64,000 bases of DNA. Origin: Arthrobacter hankyongi. GTDB taxonomy: Bacteria; Actinomycetota; Actinomycetes; Actinomycetales; Micrococcaceae. The stretch is from the NCBI RefSeq assembly GCF_022012395.1, contig NZ_JAKLTQ010000008.1, forward strand, positions 124,001-188,000, given 5' to 3'. Made by a program: the position numbers and the translations under genes. Positions within the stretch are counted from its first letter, which is position 1. Every line of letters starts with the position of its first letter. Below are positions 8,517 through 16,487 of the stretch, in pieces. Below the pieces are notes generated by a model. That model had not been told where the DNA came from, did not search any database, and was given only the letters and a program-made list of their open reading frames with translations.

Positions 8517-9332
8517 CTACAGCAGCTTCCGGGAGGCGAGGAAATCGACCAGCTTGATGCCCGCGTCGCCCTCGTCCGTGATGATAGTGCCCTGTCCGCG
8601 CGGCGGCCGCGCTTCGGCGGACAGGACCGTGGTCCAGGCGCCGGTCCGGCCGACCTGGCCCGGGTCCAGGCCCAGGTCGGACAGCGCCAGTTCGGCCACC
8701 TTCTTCTTCTTCGCCGCGATGATGCCTTTGAAGTTCGGGTACCGTGGCTCGTTGATCTGATCCGTCACGGACACCAGCGCCGGCAGCTGCGCCTGCACGG
8801 TTTCCGACTCCTGGCCGTCGTCCCGCCGGGCCGTCACGACGCCGCCGTCGACCTCAAGCGAAGCCGCGAAGGTCAGCTGCGCCAGTCCCAGCCGCTCCGC
8901 CAGCTGCGCCGGAACCAGCGAGGTCTCACCGTCGGTCGATGCCATGCCGGTGAGGACCAGGTCCACCGGGCCAAGGCTCCTGATAGCTGCCGCGAGCACC
9001 AGCGACGTGCCGGATGCATCCGAGCCGGCCAGCGCCTCGTCGGTGACATGGACACCGTCGGTGGCACCGAGCTGCAGCGCCTTCTTGACCGCGTTGACCG
9101 CCGCGGCCGGGCCCACAGTCAGGGCAGTGACCGTGTTGCCGGCCTTCGCGCCGCCGCGGGCTTCAATCAGCTGCAAGGCAGCCTCGATCGCATATTCATC
9201 CAGTTCGGACAATATGCTCTCGGAGCGGTCGACTGTATGACTGTTGGCGGTCAAGTGCCGGTCGAACTGTGTATCCGGTACGTACTTGACCAGAACCACT
9301 ATCTTGAGCGCAGAGTTGTCTGCCTTGTGCAT
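8517..9332 (-). CDS. etfB: Electron transfer flavoprotein beta subunit
   Basis: This 271-aa EtfB/FixA subunit binds AMP and docks the dehydrogenase partners. It has IVVLVKYVPDTQFDRHL at the N-terminus, the segment LSELDEYAIEAALQL, the AMP-region signature ATDGVHVTDEALAGSD, and the recognition-loop region LTGMASTDGETSLVPAQLAE. It ends with VTDQINEPRYPNFKGIIAAK. The ATG is preceded by GGAAGGAAG. It is the first gene of etfB-etfA-PIG-L; the 180 bases upstream (9333-9512) separate it from the end of the gas vesicle cluster and must hold its promoter. Confidence 0.95.
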   Translation of the reverse strand: MHKADNSALKIVVLVKYVPDTQFDRHLTANSHTVDRSESILSELDEYAIEAALQLIEARGGAKAGNTVTALTVGPAAAVNAVKKALQLGATDGVHVTDEALAGSDASGTSLVLAAAIRSLGPVDLVLTGMASTDGETSLVPAQLAERLGLAQLTFAASLEVDGGVVTARRDDGQESETVQAQLPALVSVTDQINEPRYPNFKGIIAAKKKKVAELALSDLGLDPGQVGRTGAWTTVLSAEARPPRGQGTIITDEGDAGIKLVDFLASRKLL

Positions 9333-9512
9333 CGTTGTCCGTCTTCCTTCCGCGGTAAGCCGCAGCCCGGGGCCATGTCATGCGCCGGGCGACCGCATCC
9401 GAGGCCCGGTGTGCCAGCGGCTGCGAACGTAGCTAACCTTACCGGCACGCCGCCGGGAACCGGGATTCGTCCTCTTCGTGCGGGCCTGGCCGTTGCCCGG
9501 GCAGACCGGTCC

Positions 9513-10298
9513 CTAACCCGGGTTCAGCTCCGGTACGTCGGCAAAGGAATATGGTGGCCACGGCCCGAGAAACCGGATCTGCGCAGCCTGTTCTTCCGCG
9601 GCGATGGCGCTCAATTCGCCGCCGATCGCCGTCACCGCACTCCTCGGGACCAGCAGGGCGATGTTCAGCACGGAGACAGACGCCGGGGGCTGGTGCGCAT
9701 GGCGGTTCTCGGCAAGATCCTCGGACAGCGTGGCCAGACGGCGGCGGTACTGGGGATAAAGCCGGCCCGCCAGACGTTCAGCAATGCCGCGCTCCATACC
9801 GTCCAGCCGCTTCCGCAACAGCCTCTGGACTCCTGCCGGCCGATGCTGCATTTCCTCCCGCAGGGCTGCCACCTCCGGATCATCCCCGGCGGCCAACTGC
9901 TGGTCCAAGGAGATTTCCACCCGCAGTTCGACCCGTTCCCGGAGCGCGTCGAGCCGTCCGGCCAACGCCGGGCCGGAGGCTGCCAGCCACTGGGCGAGGC
10001 GGGCCGAGGCCGGCATTCCGTCACCGGGCGCAACGATAACGTTGAAGCTCATCGGCAGCACCGTCCCGGCCTGCTCCCAGCAGCGCTCAACCACGTTGCT
10101 GTGCTCCAGTATCCAGCGTTGGACGTCGTCATCGGCGCCGCTGTAGGGGGCCCGGCGATGTTCGTGCACGACGGCGGCGGGCCCGCCCCCCGCGGCCACC
10201 AGCTTGAGCGGGACATCGTCAATGCCGGTCCCAAGCGCCAGCGCGGGAAGGGACCCAGGTATGACGGCGTAAACATACAGGCCAGGTGAGTCCGTCAT
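9513..10298 (-). CDS. gvpL: Gas vesicle protein GvpL (GvpL/GvpF family)
   Basis: This 261-aa protein is the second GvpF/L-family member of the cluster. It begins LYVYAVIPGSLPAL, has the conserved middle VLPMSFNVIVAPGD, and ends with VLNIALLVPR and RFLGPWPPYSFAD, the usual family terminus F-x-G-P-W-P-x-Y-x-F. GvpF/L proteins are minor vesicle components thought to help load or nucleate GvpA. The start overlaps the gvpK stop by 4 bases (ATGA). It is the last gene of the minus-strand cluster. Confidence 0.9.
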   Translation of the reverse strand: MTDSPGLYVYAVIPGSLPALALGTGIDDVPLKLVAAGGGPAAVVHEHRRAPYSGADDDVQRWILEHSNVVERCWEQAGTVLPMSFNVIVAPGDGMPASARLAQWLAASGPALAGRLDALRERVELRVEISLDQQLAAGDDPEVAALREEMQHRPAGVQRLLRKRLDGMERGIAERLAGRLYPQYRRRLATLSEDLAENRHAHQPPASVSVLNIALLVPRSAVTAIGGELSAIAAEEQAAQIRFLGPWPPYSFADVPELNPG

Positions 10299-10615
10299 CT
10301 GATGGAATCGCCCTGTTCCCGGGCCCAGCGCTGCGGATTGATCAGTTTATCCACGACGTCATCGACAACCTCGTCCAGCCCGCGGCGCAGCTCCGCCACC
10401 GACCCGGTAATGCCATGGTCCTTCTTGATCTGCTCCATCGCCTCGTCCAGCTCCAGCAGGGCGTTGCCCAAGCGGTCCTGTTCCTCCTCGGTCAGGCCCC
10501 CGCCTTCGAGCCGGCGCAGCGCCTGGTTCTCCAGCGCCTCCTGGATCACTTCCACGAGTGTCACTACGAGCGTCAGCACACCGTTCTTCAGGCTGTCCTC
10601 GTCAACTCTCAGCAT
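10295..10615 (-). CDS. gvpK: Gas vesicle protein GvpK
   Basis: This 106-aa GvpK has the family core NGVLTLVVTLVEVIQEALE, then NQALRRLEGGGLTEEEQDRL and GNALLELDEAMEQI. GvpK is a small accessory protein required for vesicle formation in characterised clusters. Three ATGs are possible (10633, 10618, 10615). GGAGG sits 6 bases before the last, giving MLRVDEDSLKNG, which matches the usual start of the family. The gene overlaps the end of the upstream fusion gene by 14 bases and gvpL by 4, so translation is probably coupled. Confidence 0.9.
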   Translation of the reverse strand: MLRVDEDSLKNGVLTLVVTLVEVIQEALENQALRRLEGGGLTEEEQDRLGNALLELDEAMEQIKKDHGITGSVAELRRGLDEVVDDVVDKLINPQRWAREQGDSIR

Positions 10616-11615
10616 CATCAACCTCCGGCACACCTGTGTCCCTGCGGCCCGCCCGGCTCACGCCCCGCAGCAACATCGCCCACTGCTCCGCCCTGGCACT
10701 GGCAAGGCGGATTGTTCCTTCGGCCGTTCCTAGGATCAGGATAGAGGAAATTCCTGCCGGCAGCCGTGCCTCGTCCGTGCCGGCAGACTCGATACCGGCG
10801 GCCGTGATCTCGTCGGGCTGCAGCCGGATCGCGGGCCGGCGGTCGCGAGGGTCCTGCCAGGTGAATCCTTCCTGGACGTCGTACCTACCCGTGCCACCGC
10901 GCCACACGGGGCCGGTGGCACGGATCTCCTGATACCAGAGGTCGCCCTTGAACAGCAGCGTGTCCGGCTCCTCCGCGCCGTCCCCGGCCTGGCTGCTGCC
11001 GAAAGCCGGTGCGCCGGCGGCAATTTGCCCGGTGCCGTCCAAGCGGTTGCGCACCAGGTCCTTGAGCCGCGCCGGCTCGGCAGCAGACAAAAGCGCCGCG
11101 GCGCCGTCGTCGGTCCGCACCAGCAGCCGGGTGCGGATTGCTCCGCCCACGGAAGGCTCGGTCCGCAGTTCCAGGCCGGATACCGCTCCCAGGGCCGCCT
11201 GCCACAAGACCTCCGGTGGCTCACGGCGGCACACAATCAACCGCTCGGTGGTGAGGTAGATGCGGCCTTGCCGCCACGTGGCGGCAGAGCTGGATGGATC
11301 CTGCCAGTAGTACCCGCCGGCCATCCCGGCCACGACGTCCTCGTCTGGACGCAGCAGCACTTGCCGCGCCACGGAGTCCCTGACCCAGGCGCGCGTGCGT
11401 TCATCCCAGCCGTTCATCATGCCGTATTCGAGCATTGTCTCCATGCCGGCGATGGCAGCGCGCAGGCTGATGCCGATGAGCGGGATGTCGGCCACGGTAA
11501 TGACCAGGTCCAGATCCAAATAGACACCCTTGTTCAGCAGGGCATCAACCAACTCCGACAAGGTAGCCTGAGGATCCCGTGTAGGCTGCATGTCCTCATC
11601 GCGGCCGGTATCCAT
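10602..11615 (-). CDS. Gas vesicle GvpA-domain fusion protein with two W-Q-D-P domains (GvpJ/GvpS-like)
   Basis: This 337-aa protein has a GvpA-family domain at residues 15-75: TLSELVDALLNKGVYLDLDL, VITVADIPLIGISLRAAIAG and the ME-T region. GvpA-type proteins are normally 70-150 aa. Here about 250 extra residues follow. The first extra domain (about 95-195) contains YYWQDP and then GRIYLTTERLIVCRREPPEV, a pattern like GRAM/bacterial PH domains. The second (about 215-325) contains FTWQDP and an ITAAGIES / ISSILILG pattern, perhaps a diverged copy. The ATG is preceded by GGAGGG. The gene lies between the zinc-ribbon paralogue and gvpK. Its role is unknown; a PH-like module could bind lipid or protein partners (inference). 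Confidence 0.8.
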   Translation of the reverse strand: MDTGRDEDMQPTRDPQATLSELVDALLNKGVYLDLDLVITVADIPLIGISLRAAIAGMETMLEYGMMNGWDERTRAWVRDSVARQVLLRPDEDVVAGMAGGYYWQDPSSSAATWRQGRIYLTTERLIVCRREPPEVLWQAALGAVSGLELRTEPSVGGAIRTRLLVRTDDGAAALLSAAEPARLKDLVRNRLDGTGQIAAGAPAFGSSQAGDGAEEPDTLLFKGDLWYQEIRATGPVWRGGTGRYDVQEGFTWQDPRDRRPAIRLQPDEITAAGIESAGTDEARLPAGISSILILGTAEGTIRLASARAEQWAMLLRGVSRAGRRDTGVPEVDDAES

Positions 11616-11627
11616 TTACCCTCCGGC

Positions 11628-12137
11628 TTACTCTTCGGTGTGCGTCCGGCGGTGCTTGGAACCGTCATCGCCGCCGGAACTGTCCTCCGACGAGCCGAGC
11701 CGGGGCCTCCCGCCCGCGGTGTCGGAATCCTCGGCTGCAAGGGCCCGGGCGCTCTTCCAGCCGCACCAAGGGCAGGACTCGTTCAACAGCTCCTCAAGGG
11801 GAACCCTCTTGCCACATTCGGGACAGGTCTCCTTTTCCTCGGTCGCGTCCTTCCAGGCGAGAGTGCCCCGGTCGGTGCCGGCCGGGAATTCCAGACCATA
11901 GCGGGCGGCGGTCTCAAACGATGCCAAGGCAGCACGGATACGGATACCCAGAAGTTCGACGCCCGCCACGGACACCATGATGTCGGCGTTGATCACCAGG
12001 CCCTTGTCAAGCAGCGTCTCAATAACGTGTGTGAGCGTCCCTTCCCGGCTGCGCTGCGGCTCCATGATCTGGCCGCGGGGCGTGCCCGGAACAAGACGAC
12101 CTTGTCCCGGCGGACCGCCTGCGTTGCTCAGAGTCAT
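11628..12137 (-). CDS. gvpJ: GvpA-family gas vesicle protein with a C-terminal zinc ribbon (GvpJ-like)
   Basis: This 169-aa protein has a GvpA-family domain at about residues 33-90 (LTHVIETLLDKGLVINADIM, VSVAGVELLGIRIRAALAS). Two cysteine knuckles follow, CPECGKRVPLEELLNES and then CPWCGW, about residues 107-128, which form a probable zinc ribbon. A charged, Ser- and Asp-rich tail ends the protein. GvpJ, GvpM and GvpS are minor GvpA paralogues thought to seed the vesicle tip. The ATG follows GAGG at a short distance, 68 bases after gvpO. Whether this is GvpJ or GvpS in the actinobacterial naming cannot be settled from sequence alone. Confidence 0.82.
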   Translation of the reverse strand: MTLSNAGGPPGQGRLVPGTPRGQIMEPQRSREGTLTHVIETLLDKGLVINADIMVSVAGVELLGIRIRAALASFETAARYGLEFPAGTDRGTLAWKDATEEKETCPECGKRVPLEELLNESCPWCGWKSARALAAEDSDTAGGRPRLGSSEDSSGGDDGSKHRRTHTEE

Positions 12138-12205
12138 GTTCGCCTCGTCTGGATCTAGGTAGCCTTCCCTCGACTATGGCCTGCCTGTTTCTGTCCGGGG
12201 CCTGG

Positions 12206-12706
12206 CTAGTCCCCGCGCGGGCGGCCGCGCACATAGCGGGAACCGCGTGCATACGAAACCAGTTCGCCGCCGCTGTCCAGAACCACCTTGTATTCGGCCA
12301 GCAGATCGCTGGTGCTCGGAACGTGACGGCTTTCCACTACTTCCACTACCACGGTCCAACCGCCGTCGTCATTTTTGCTGATGCCGACGATACCTTCAGC
12401 CTCCCTGCTCGTCAGCATCTCCAGCTGTGACATGGCTGCCCGCGCTGCCTTCACTGCGCTGATCCTGGTACCGCCCCGGCCAGGATGATGCTCGGCCTCG
12501 CCACGCCCGCTGTCCCCCTCCCTTGCACGGGCATGGTGCTCCGGGGACGGCCTGCCGCCGGTACTGCCGGAACTGGTTTCGGAACCATCGGCGCGGCCCT
12601 CCGCGGGCTTCCGAGGTTCAGCTCGGCGGACAGGCTTCTCCCCGATGCTGCCGCTGCGGGACGGAGGCTTCCTGGTGGCGCTCTGCTCCTCGACCATGCG
12701 GATCAT
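12206..12706 (-). CDS. gvpO: Gas vesicle protein GvpO
   Basis: This 166-aa protein has a charged, low-complexity first half and a GvpO domain over about the last 85 residues. The domain includes ISAVKAARAAMSQLEMLTSR, GISKNDDGGWTVVVEVVES, STSDLLAEYKVVLDSGGELV and YARGSRYVRG. GvpO proteins are found in actinobacterial and haloarchaeal gas vesicle clusters; their exact role is unclear. The ATG overlaps the gvpG TGA by 4 bases, and GGGAGG lies directly upstream. The non-conserved N-terminal half is longer than I would expect for the family. Confidence 0.88.
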   Translation of the reverse strand: MIRMVEEQSATRKPPSRSGSIGEKPVRRAEPRKPAEGRADGSETSSGSTGGRPSPEHHARAREGDSGRGEAEHHPGRGGTRISAVKAARAAMSQLEMLTSREAEGIVGISKNDDGGWTVVVEVVESRHVPSTSDLLAEYKVVLDSGGELVSYARGSRYVRGRPRGD

Positions 12707-12951
12707 CCCTCCCGACGTGCGCGCCTGCCGGCTTCGATCAGCCTGCCCACCAACTCCTGTTCCAAAGCACTGGCTTCCTCTGCCGTGAGGGTACCTGCTG
12801 CTTTCGCATCGGCCACTTCCTCGAGCTTACGGCGGATGGTTCCAGGATCGTAGTACTGTCGCTCCGCCTCCTCAAGCACGCGTTCGGCAATCCAGCCCAC
12901 GCCGCGGACCGGTACCAGCGGCAGGCCCAGGAGCCCGGACAAGAAACCCAC
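12703..12951 (-). CDS. gvpG: Gas vesicle protein GvpG
   Basis: This 82-aa protein opens MGFLSGLLGLPLVPVRGVGW, the typical hydrophobic GvpG start. A charged helical region follows (RVLEEAERQYYDPGTIRRKL). GvpG is a small accessory protein that partners GvpF and GvpL during assembly. It uses a GTG start (12951) 3 bases after the gvpF stop, and its own stop overlaps gvpO by 4 bases. The tight spacing indicates one transcript. Confidence 0.9.
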   Translation of the reverse strand: MGFLSGLLGLPLVPVRGVGWIAERVLEEAERQYYDPGTIRRKLEEVADAKAAGTLTAEEASALEQELVGRLIEAGRRARREG

Positions 12952-12954
12952 AGC

Positions 12955-13710
12955 CTAAACCTCTCCGACGAAGTCATAGGGAGCCTGCGGACCCAGCAGC
13001 CGGAAGGTGATCCGTCCGACGGCATTTTTCGCCAGGTTCTCGACCGCCTGTTCAAACCGTTGCTGGGAATCCTGGTCCACCAAGGCCGCAAGTTCGACGA
13101 CATCGTCAGCGTGACCGGCCTCCCGGGTCACAGTTTCACGGGCCAAGGGTGCCAGTGCATTCACAATGACGTCGGAATCACCGGCGGCCTTCCGCCGGAG
13201 GTCTTCGACCACCAATTCGCCGAGCCGGATCCGGTCAAAGTGAGAAGCTTCCTCGCTCAGGCCGGCGGTAGCCTCGCGCAACCTGGCGACCTCGGGATTC
13301 TCGGACACGATCTCGGCGAGTGCCACGTCCCGCACGTAACGCGCCCTTACGGTGAACTGCGCCGCATCCCGGACGCGGCGCAGACCGGCGGCATACACAT
13401 CCTGCATCGAGGGCAGCACCTGGTCCGTGAGCACCTCTGCGTCCGGGACAACCGTGCCAAAAACCATCGGCAGGACCGGACCTGCTGCGGCGATCCGGTC
13501 CAGTACTGCGCTATGGGCCAATAAGTCATCCGGGGTACCTAGGGACTCGACGTCCTCGATCGGCGTGACTACTGCCGCAAAATCGCCGGCGACGCACGTT
13601 TCGACCGGGTGTCCCTTCACACCAGACAAGTCCGACGGAACGATGAACTCCGACGGGACTATTCCATACACATATTGACTTGGCATTTGGCTAATCGGAT
13701 CCTCCTTCAT
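12955..13710 (-). CDS. gvpF: Gas vesicle protein GvpF (GvpL/GvpF family)
   Basis: This 251-aa protein begins with a short leader before [11 protein letters not shown] and has the family core [16 protein letters not shown]. It ends [13 protein letters not shown], the C-terminal family signature. GvpF contacts GvpA and is placed on the gas-facing surface in one characterised system. Its start overlaps the gvpA stop by 4 bases (ATGA). An internal ATG eight codons downstream (MPSQYVYGI) is an alternative start. It is more conventional than the downstream gvpL copy. Confidence 0.9.
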   Translation of the reverse strand: MKEDPISQMPSQYVYGIVPSEFIVPSDLSGVKGHPVETCVAGDFAAVVTPIEDVESLGTPDDLLAHSAVLDRIAAAGPVLPMVFGTVVPDAEVLTDQVLPSMQDVYAAGLRRVRDAAQFTVRARYVRDVALAEIVSENPEVARLREATAGLSEEASHFDRIRLGELVVEDLRRKAAGDSDVIVNALAPLARETVTREAGHADDVVELAALVDQDSQQRFEQAVENLAKNAVGRITFRLLGPQAPYDFVGEV

Positions 13711-14135
13711 TCGGACTTTCTCGGTTGTGTCCGGCTCGCGGTCTTTTGACGGGGGCGTTCCTCACGTTCCTCATCCGGACGGCCGCGTTGATCATCGTCA
13801 CCGCCGGTCAGGGCTTCCTTCACGCCCGCGAGCAGGCCGCTGCTCTTCCCTTTGGCACCGCTTCGGTTCAGACCCTCCATCACCTCCGGCAGATCCTTGC
13901 CGTGCTGGTAGAGGTCAAGCCTGTTGGTGGCCTCCGCAAAGCGCAGGTAGGTGTCCACGCTGGCAATGACGATGCGGGCGTCAATGGTCAGGATCTCGAT
14001 GCCGACCAGAGAGACACGGACGTACGCGTCAATCACCAGCCCCTTGTCGAGGATGAGTTCGAGGACGTCCGCCAAAGAACTCGAGTGCGGGCGGTCGATG
14101 TATCCACCGCCCCGTTGTTGAGCCATGCTGGTCAT
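13707..14135 (-). CDS. gvpA: Major gas vesicle shell protein GvpA
   Basis: Residues 17-75 are a near-consensus Gvp[21 protein letters not shown], then [20 protein letters not shown] and [12 protein letters not shown]. GvpA polymerises into the ribbed, gas-permeable shell. The protein is 142 aa, about twice a cyanobacterial GvpA. A C-terminal tail of about 65 residues, rich in Gly, Asp, Arg and Glu, includes a [11 protein letters not shown] segment. The tail would have to be accommodated at the shell surface. It is immediately followed by gvpF (4-base overlap) and preceded by the SRPBCC gene. It is the best candidate among the three GvpA-domain proteins for the main structural subunit. Confidence 0.93.
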   Translation of the reverse strand: MTSMAQQRGGGYIDRPHSSSLADVLELILDKGLVIDAYVRVSLVGIEILTIDARIVIASVDTYLRFAEATNRLDLYQHGKDLPEVMEGLNRSGAKGKSSGLLAGVKEALTGGDDDQRGRPDEEREERPRQKTASRTQPRKSE

Positions 14136-14215
14136 CGATGTACCTACTCCCTGAGTGAAGCAGTTCCTCTGTGCGGGGTTTTACTTCCCGCTGCCGGGTC
14201 CTGGCACCGCCTTCC

Positions 14216-15397
14216 TCAACGTCGCCGCGGGACTGGCGCCTCTTCTTCTTCGGTTTCCTCCTCTGGTTCTTCCTCGTAGCCCTCTTCCTCGGCCTCCGGG
14301 CCTTCCTCTTCCTCTTCCTCGTAGCCCTCTTCCTCGGCCTCCGGGCCTTCCTCTTCCTCTTCCTCGTAGCCCTCTTCCTCGGCCTCCGGGCCTTCCTCTT
14401 CCTCGTAGCCCTCTTCCTCGGCCTCCGGGCCTTCCTCTTCCTCTTCCTCGTAGCCCTCTTCCTCGGCCTCCGGGCCTTCCTCTTCCTCGTAGCCCTCGGC
14501 CTCTTCCGCTTCGGCCCGCTCCCGTTCTTCCTCTTCGGCCTTCTCCTGTTCGACAACCTCTTCATGAGTGCGGACGATCTTCTCGTCCCGGATTTCGCCG
14601 CGCCAGCCCTCAACGCTGTCAGGATCCAGAATGGTGCTGGTCATGACATGGCGAACGTAGCGCTTCATTTCCACCCTTACCCGGCGCCCTACAGCACGCC
14701 AGATCTGCGCGGTCTTCTCGAAGAGGCCCTGGGGGTAGTATTCGACCACGATGCAGATCTTGGTCAGCCGAGGCGCCACTTCATGGAAGGTCACACCACC
14801 GTCCAAGTGGCCCTTGGCACCTGTCGACTTCCAGATGATGCGATCATCCGGCACCATCTCTTTGATAGTGGAGTCCCAGCGCCGATGGGAAAGGAAGACC
14901 TGCCCCTTGAAGGCAACTTTCCCTTGGTCCTTGTTGTGCTCGACGTTCTCGACTTTCTTCATGAAGTCGGACCACTGCTCGAATTCCGTCCACTGGTTGT
15001 AGGCGACCTTGACCGGAACGCCGACCTCGATCCACTCGACGATGTTGGCGAATTTCTGCTGCCGGCTGCCGCGGCCTCCCCCGCCGGTGAAGAGATTCTT
15101 GATCTTGTTCTTAACACCGGTCAGCATGCCCTTGGCTGCCCCAACGGCAGGGCTATTCCCCTTCAACCCCGCCTTGGCGGCCCCTACTGTTGCCTCGCTC
15201 TTCACGCTTCGCGGCTTGCCTTCGGCGTAGTCTTCGAGGTTGCCGCTCAGACCTTCCACCTTCTCGGAGACCTTGCCCAAGGCGTTGCTAAGCAGGGACT
15301 TGCCCAGACTGCCCGCAGCATCCTTCAGACCGTCCAGTGGGCTCTTATCCGTCGATGAGGACGAACCGGTTTTCTCACTCTCAGCCGTTTCAGACAT
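14216..15397 (-). CDS. SRPBCC-domain gas vesicle accessory protein with acidic C-terminal repeats (GvpZ-like)
   Basis: This 393-aa protein has a charged N-terminal part of about 110 residues and a polyketide cyclase/SRPBCC domain at about 115-245, with IVEWIEVGVPVKVAYNQWTE, FEQWSDFMKKVENV and TFHEVAPRLTKICIVVEYYP. The tail is almost pure Glu with Gly-Tyr and Gly-Pro punctuation: five GYEEEE(EE)GPEAEEE units (residues about 301-371). SRPBCC proteins occur in Streptomyces gvp clusters and I recall one named GvpZ. The ATG has AGGAG 8 bases upstream, 12 bases after the preceding gene. The domain usually holds a hydrophobic ligand. The acidic tail may mediate clustering or binding to a basic partner (inference). 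Confidence 0.8.
   Translation of the reverse strand: MSETAESEKTGSSSSTDKSPLDGLKDAAGSLGKSLLSNALGKVSEKVEGLSGNLEDYAEGKPRSVKSEATVGAAKAGLKGNSPAVGAAKGMLTGVKNKIKNLFTGGGGRGSRQQKFANIVEWIEVGVPVKVAYNQWTEFEQWSDFMKKVENVEHNKDQGKVAFKGQVFLSHRRWDSTIKEMVPDDRIIWKSTGAKGHLDGGVTFHEVAPRLTKICIVVEYYPQGLFEKTAQIWRAVGRRVRVEMKRYVRHVMTSTILDPDSVEGWRGEIRDEKIVRTHEEVVEQEKAEEEERERAEAEEAEGYEEEEGPEAEEEGYEEEEEEGPEAEEEGYEEEEGPEAEEEGYEEEEEEGPEAEEEGYEEEEEEGPEAEEEGYEEEPEEETEEEEAPVPRRR
14282..14494 (-). repeat. Tandem repeat encoding Glu-rich units in the SRPBCC protein
   Basis: Five in-frame units of 39 or 45 bases encode GYEEEEGPEAEEE or GYEEEEEEGPEAEEE in the order 13, 15, 13, 15, 15 residues. The mix of two unit lengths, differing by two Glu codons, suggests expansion and contraction by slippage. 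The opposite strand reads as a spurious Leu/Phe-rich frame. Confidence 0.9.
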
Positions 15398-15409
15398 GTC
15401 ACCTGCTCC

Positions 15410-16315
15410 TTACTTGGTAGAAGACCTACCGCTTGCGGCTGACCTGCTACCGCCACTGCGAGGAACTGGTTTTCGCTCTCCGGATGCGCTCCTGGCCGCG
15501 CCTGCAGCCTTCTTCGGAGCGGCGGCCTTTGAGGCGGCCGCTGTCTTTTCAGCGGAGGCCGACCTGGATGTCGTCTGGCGCTGCTGGCTCGGTTTGCGAG
15601 CCGCTTGGCTTTCAGTCCGGGACCCACGACGAGGCGGCTGCTGCCTGCCCTTCGGCTGTTCCTCTTCAGGCTCCTCTTCCTCAGGCTCTTCCTCTTCGGC
15701 CTCGGCCTCCGGGTGCTCCTCTTCCTCAGGCTCTTCCTCTTCGGCCTCGGCCTCCGGGTGCTCCTCTTCCTCAGGCTCTTCCTCTTCGGCCTCGGCCTCC
15801 GGGTGCTCCTCTTCCTCAGGCTCTTCCTCTTCGGCCTCCGGGCGCTCCTCTTCGGGCTCTTCCTCTTCGGCCTGCCGTCGCTCAGCGCGGCTCTTGAACG
15901 GATGGGTAACGGACCTTAGGCCCTTGGCAGCACCGGCACCTGCAGCACCTGCGCCCTCCGCAGCCTTGCCTGCCGCGCCCTTGCCTGCTTCCGCGGCCTC
16001 GTCAACACCCGCATTCAACCGGTCTGCACGGTTTTGCAGGTTGCTGCTTACGGATTCAATTCGCTTTGAGGCGCTGGCAATGGCGGCTCCCGTCGCCGCT
16101 GCAACCAGCCTGCCCGTAACCTGCTCGGTGAGCTGCTTGGCCTCCGGCGAGGACTGCACCAATTTAGTGACTTGAGCGAGCAACGTTTCCCTGTTGTTCA
16201 TCACTTGCTGGCCGCCGAGCGTACCGGCAATAGTCATCGCCAGCTTCAGCTTCTTCGTTCGACCGAGCAGATACCCGGCCAGCACCAATGCTGTAACCTT
16301 CGCTTTGCCGTCCAC
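15410..16315 (-). CDS. Gas vesicle cluster protein with helical N-terminus, acidic repeats and basic tail (GvpY-like)
   Basis: I do not recognise a named family with certainty. This 301-aa protein starts at GTG 16315, which has AAGGAGG 6 bases upstream; the ATG 42 bases further up lacks this. It begins DGKAKVTALVLAGYLLGRTK, a short hydrophobic helix followed by lysines. An Ala-rich amphipathic or coiled-coil region runs to about residue 145. Glu-rich repeats of 15 residues (EEEEPEEEEHPEAEA) follow. The last 70 or so residues are strongly basic, Ala- and Ser-rich. It is first in the gvp transcript and may correspond to GvpY of Streptomyces clusters. The acidic and basic blocks suggest self-association or clustering (inference). 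Confidence 0.72.
   Translation of the reverse strand: MDGKAKVTALVLAGYLLGRTKKLKLAMTIAGTLGGQQVMNNRETLLAQVTKLVQSSPEAKQLTEQVTGRLVAAATGAAIASASKRIESVSSNLQNRADRLNAGVDEAAEAGKGAAGKAAEGAGAAGAGAAKGLRSVTHPFKSRAERRQAEEEEPEEERPEAEEEEPEEEEHPEAEAEEEEPEEEEHPEAEAEEEEPEEEEHPEAEAEEEEPEEEEPEEEQPKGRQQPPRRGSRTESQAARKPSQQRQTTSRSASAEKTAAASKAAAPKKAAGAARSASGERKPVPRSGGSRSAASGRSSTK
15674..15840 (-). repeat. 45-bp tandem repeat encoding EEEEPEEEEHPEAEA
   Basis: A 45-base unit is repeated almost exactly three times plus a partial copy; the GGGTG word recurs at 15711, 15756 and 15801. It lies inside the first gvp gene and encodes 15-residue acidic units. Identity between units is high, so the expansion looks recent. Confidence 0.9.
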
Positions 16316-16487
16316 CGGAGTCCTCCTTGGATTTTTGGGACCTTTCGGGGGGATCATGCCTTGCGCAGGAGGCAGATCCCGAGCATGAAACTAACGATGC
16401 CATACCCTCGCGAGTCTGACTAGTAAGCCCCCTGATTATTTGGCCCTGCTGCCACCCTTTCACCTCCAGCGCAAGCACCAATGCAGA

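Noticed and set aside
9424-9445. GTAAGGTTAGCTA-like sequence upstream of etfB as a DtxR/IdeR iron box
   Set aside because: Only one half resembles the consensus; the second half-site is missing. The match is too weak to claim.
14171-15358. Plus-strand Leu/Phe-rich frame that looks like repeated membrane helices
   Set aside because: It is the antisense reading of the Glu-rich repeat; the minus strand has the SRPBCC domain and a good ribosome site.
15674-15840. 45-bp tandem repeats considered as a CRISPR array
   Set aside because: Units are contiguous with no variable spacers, lie inside a coding frame and keep that frame; no cas genes are near.
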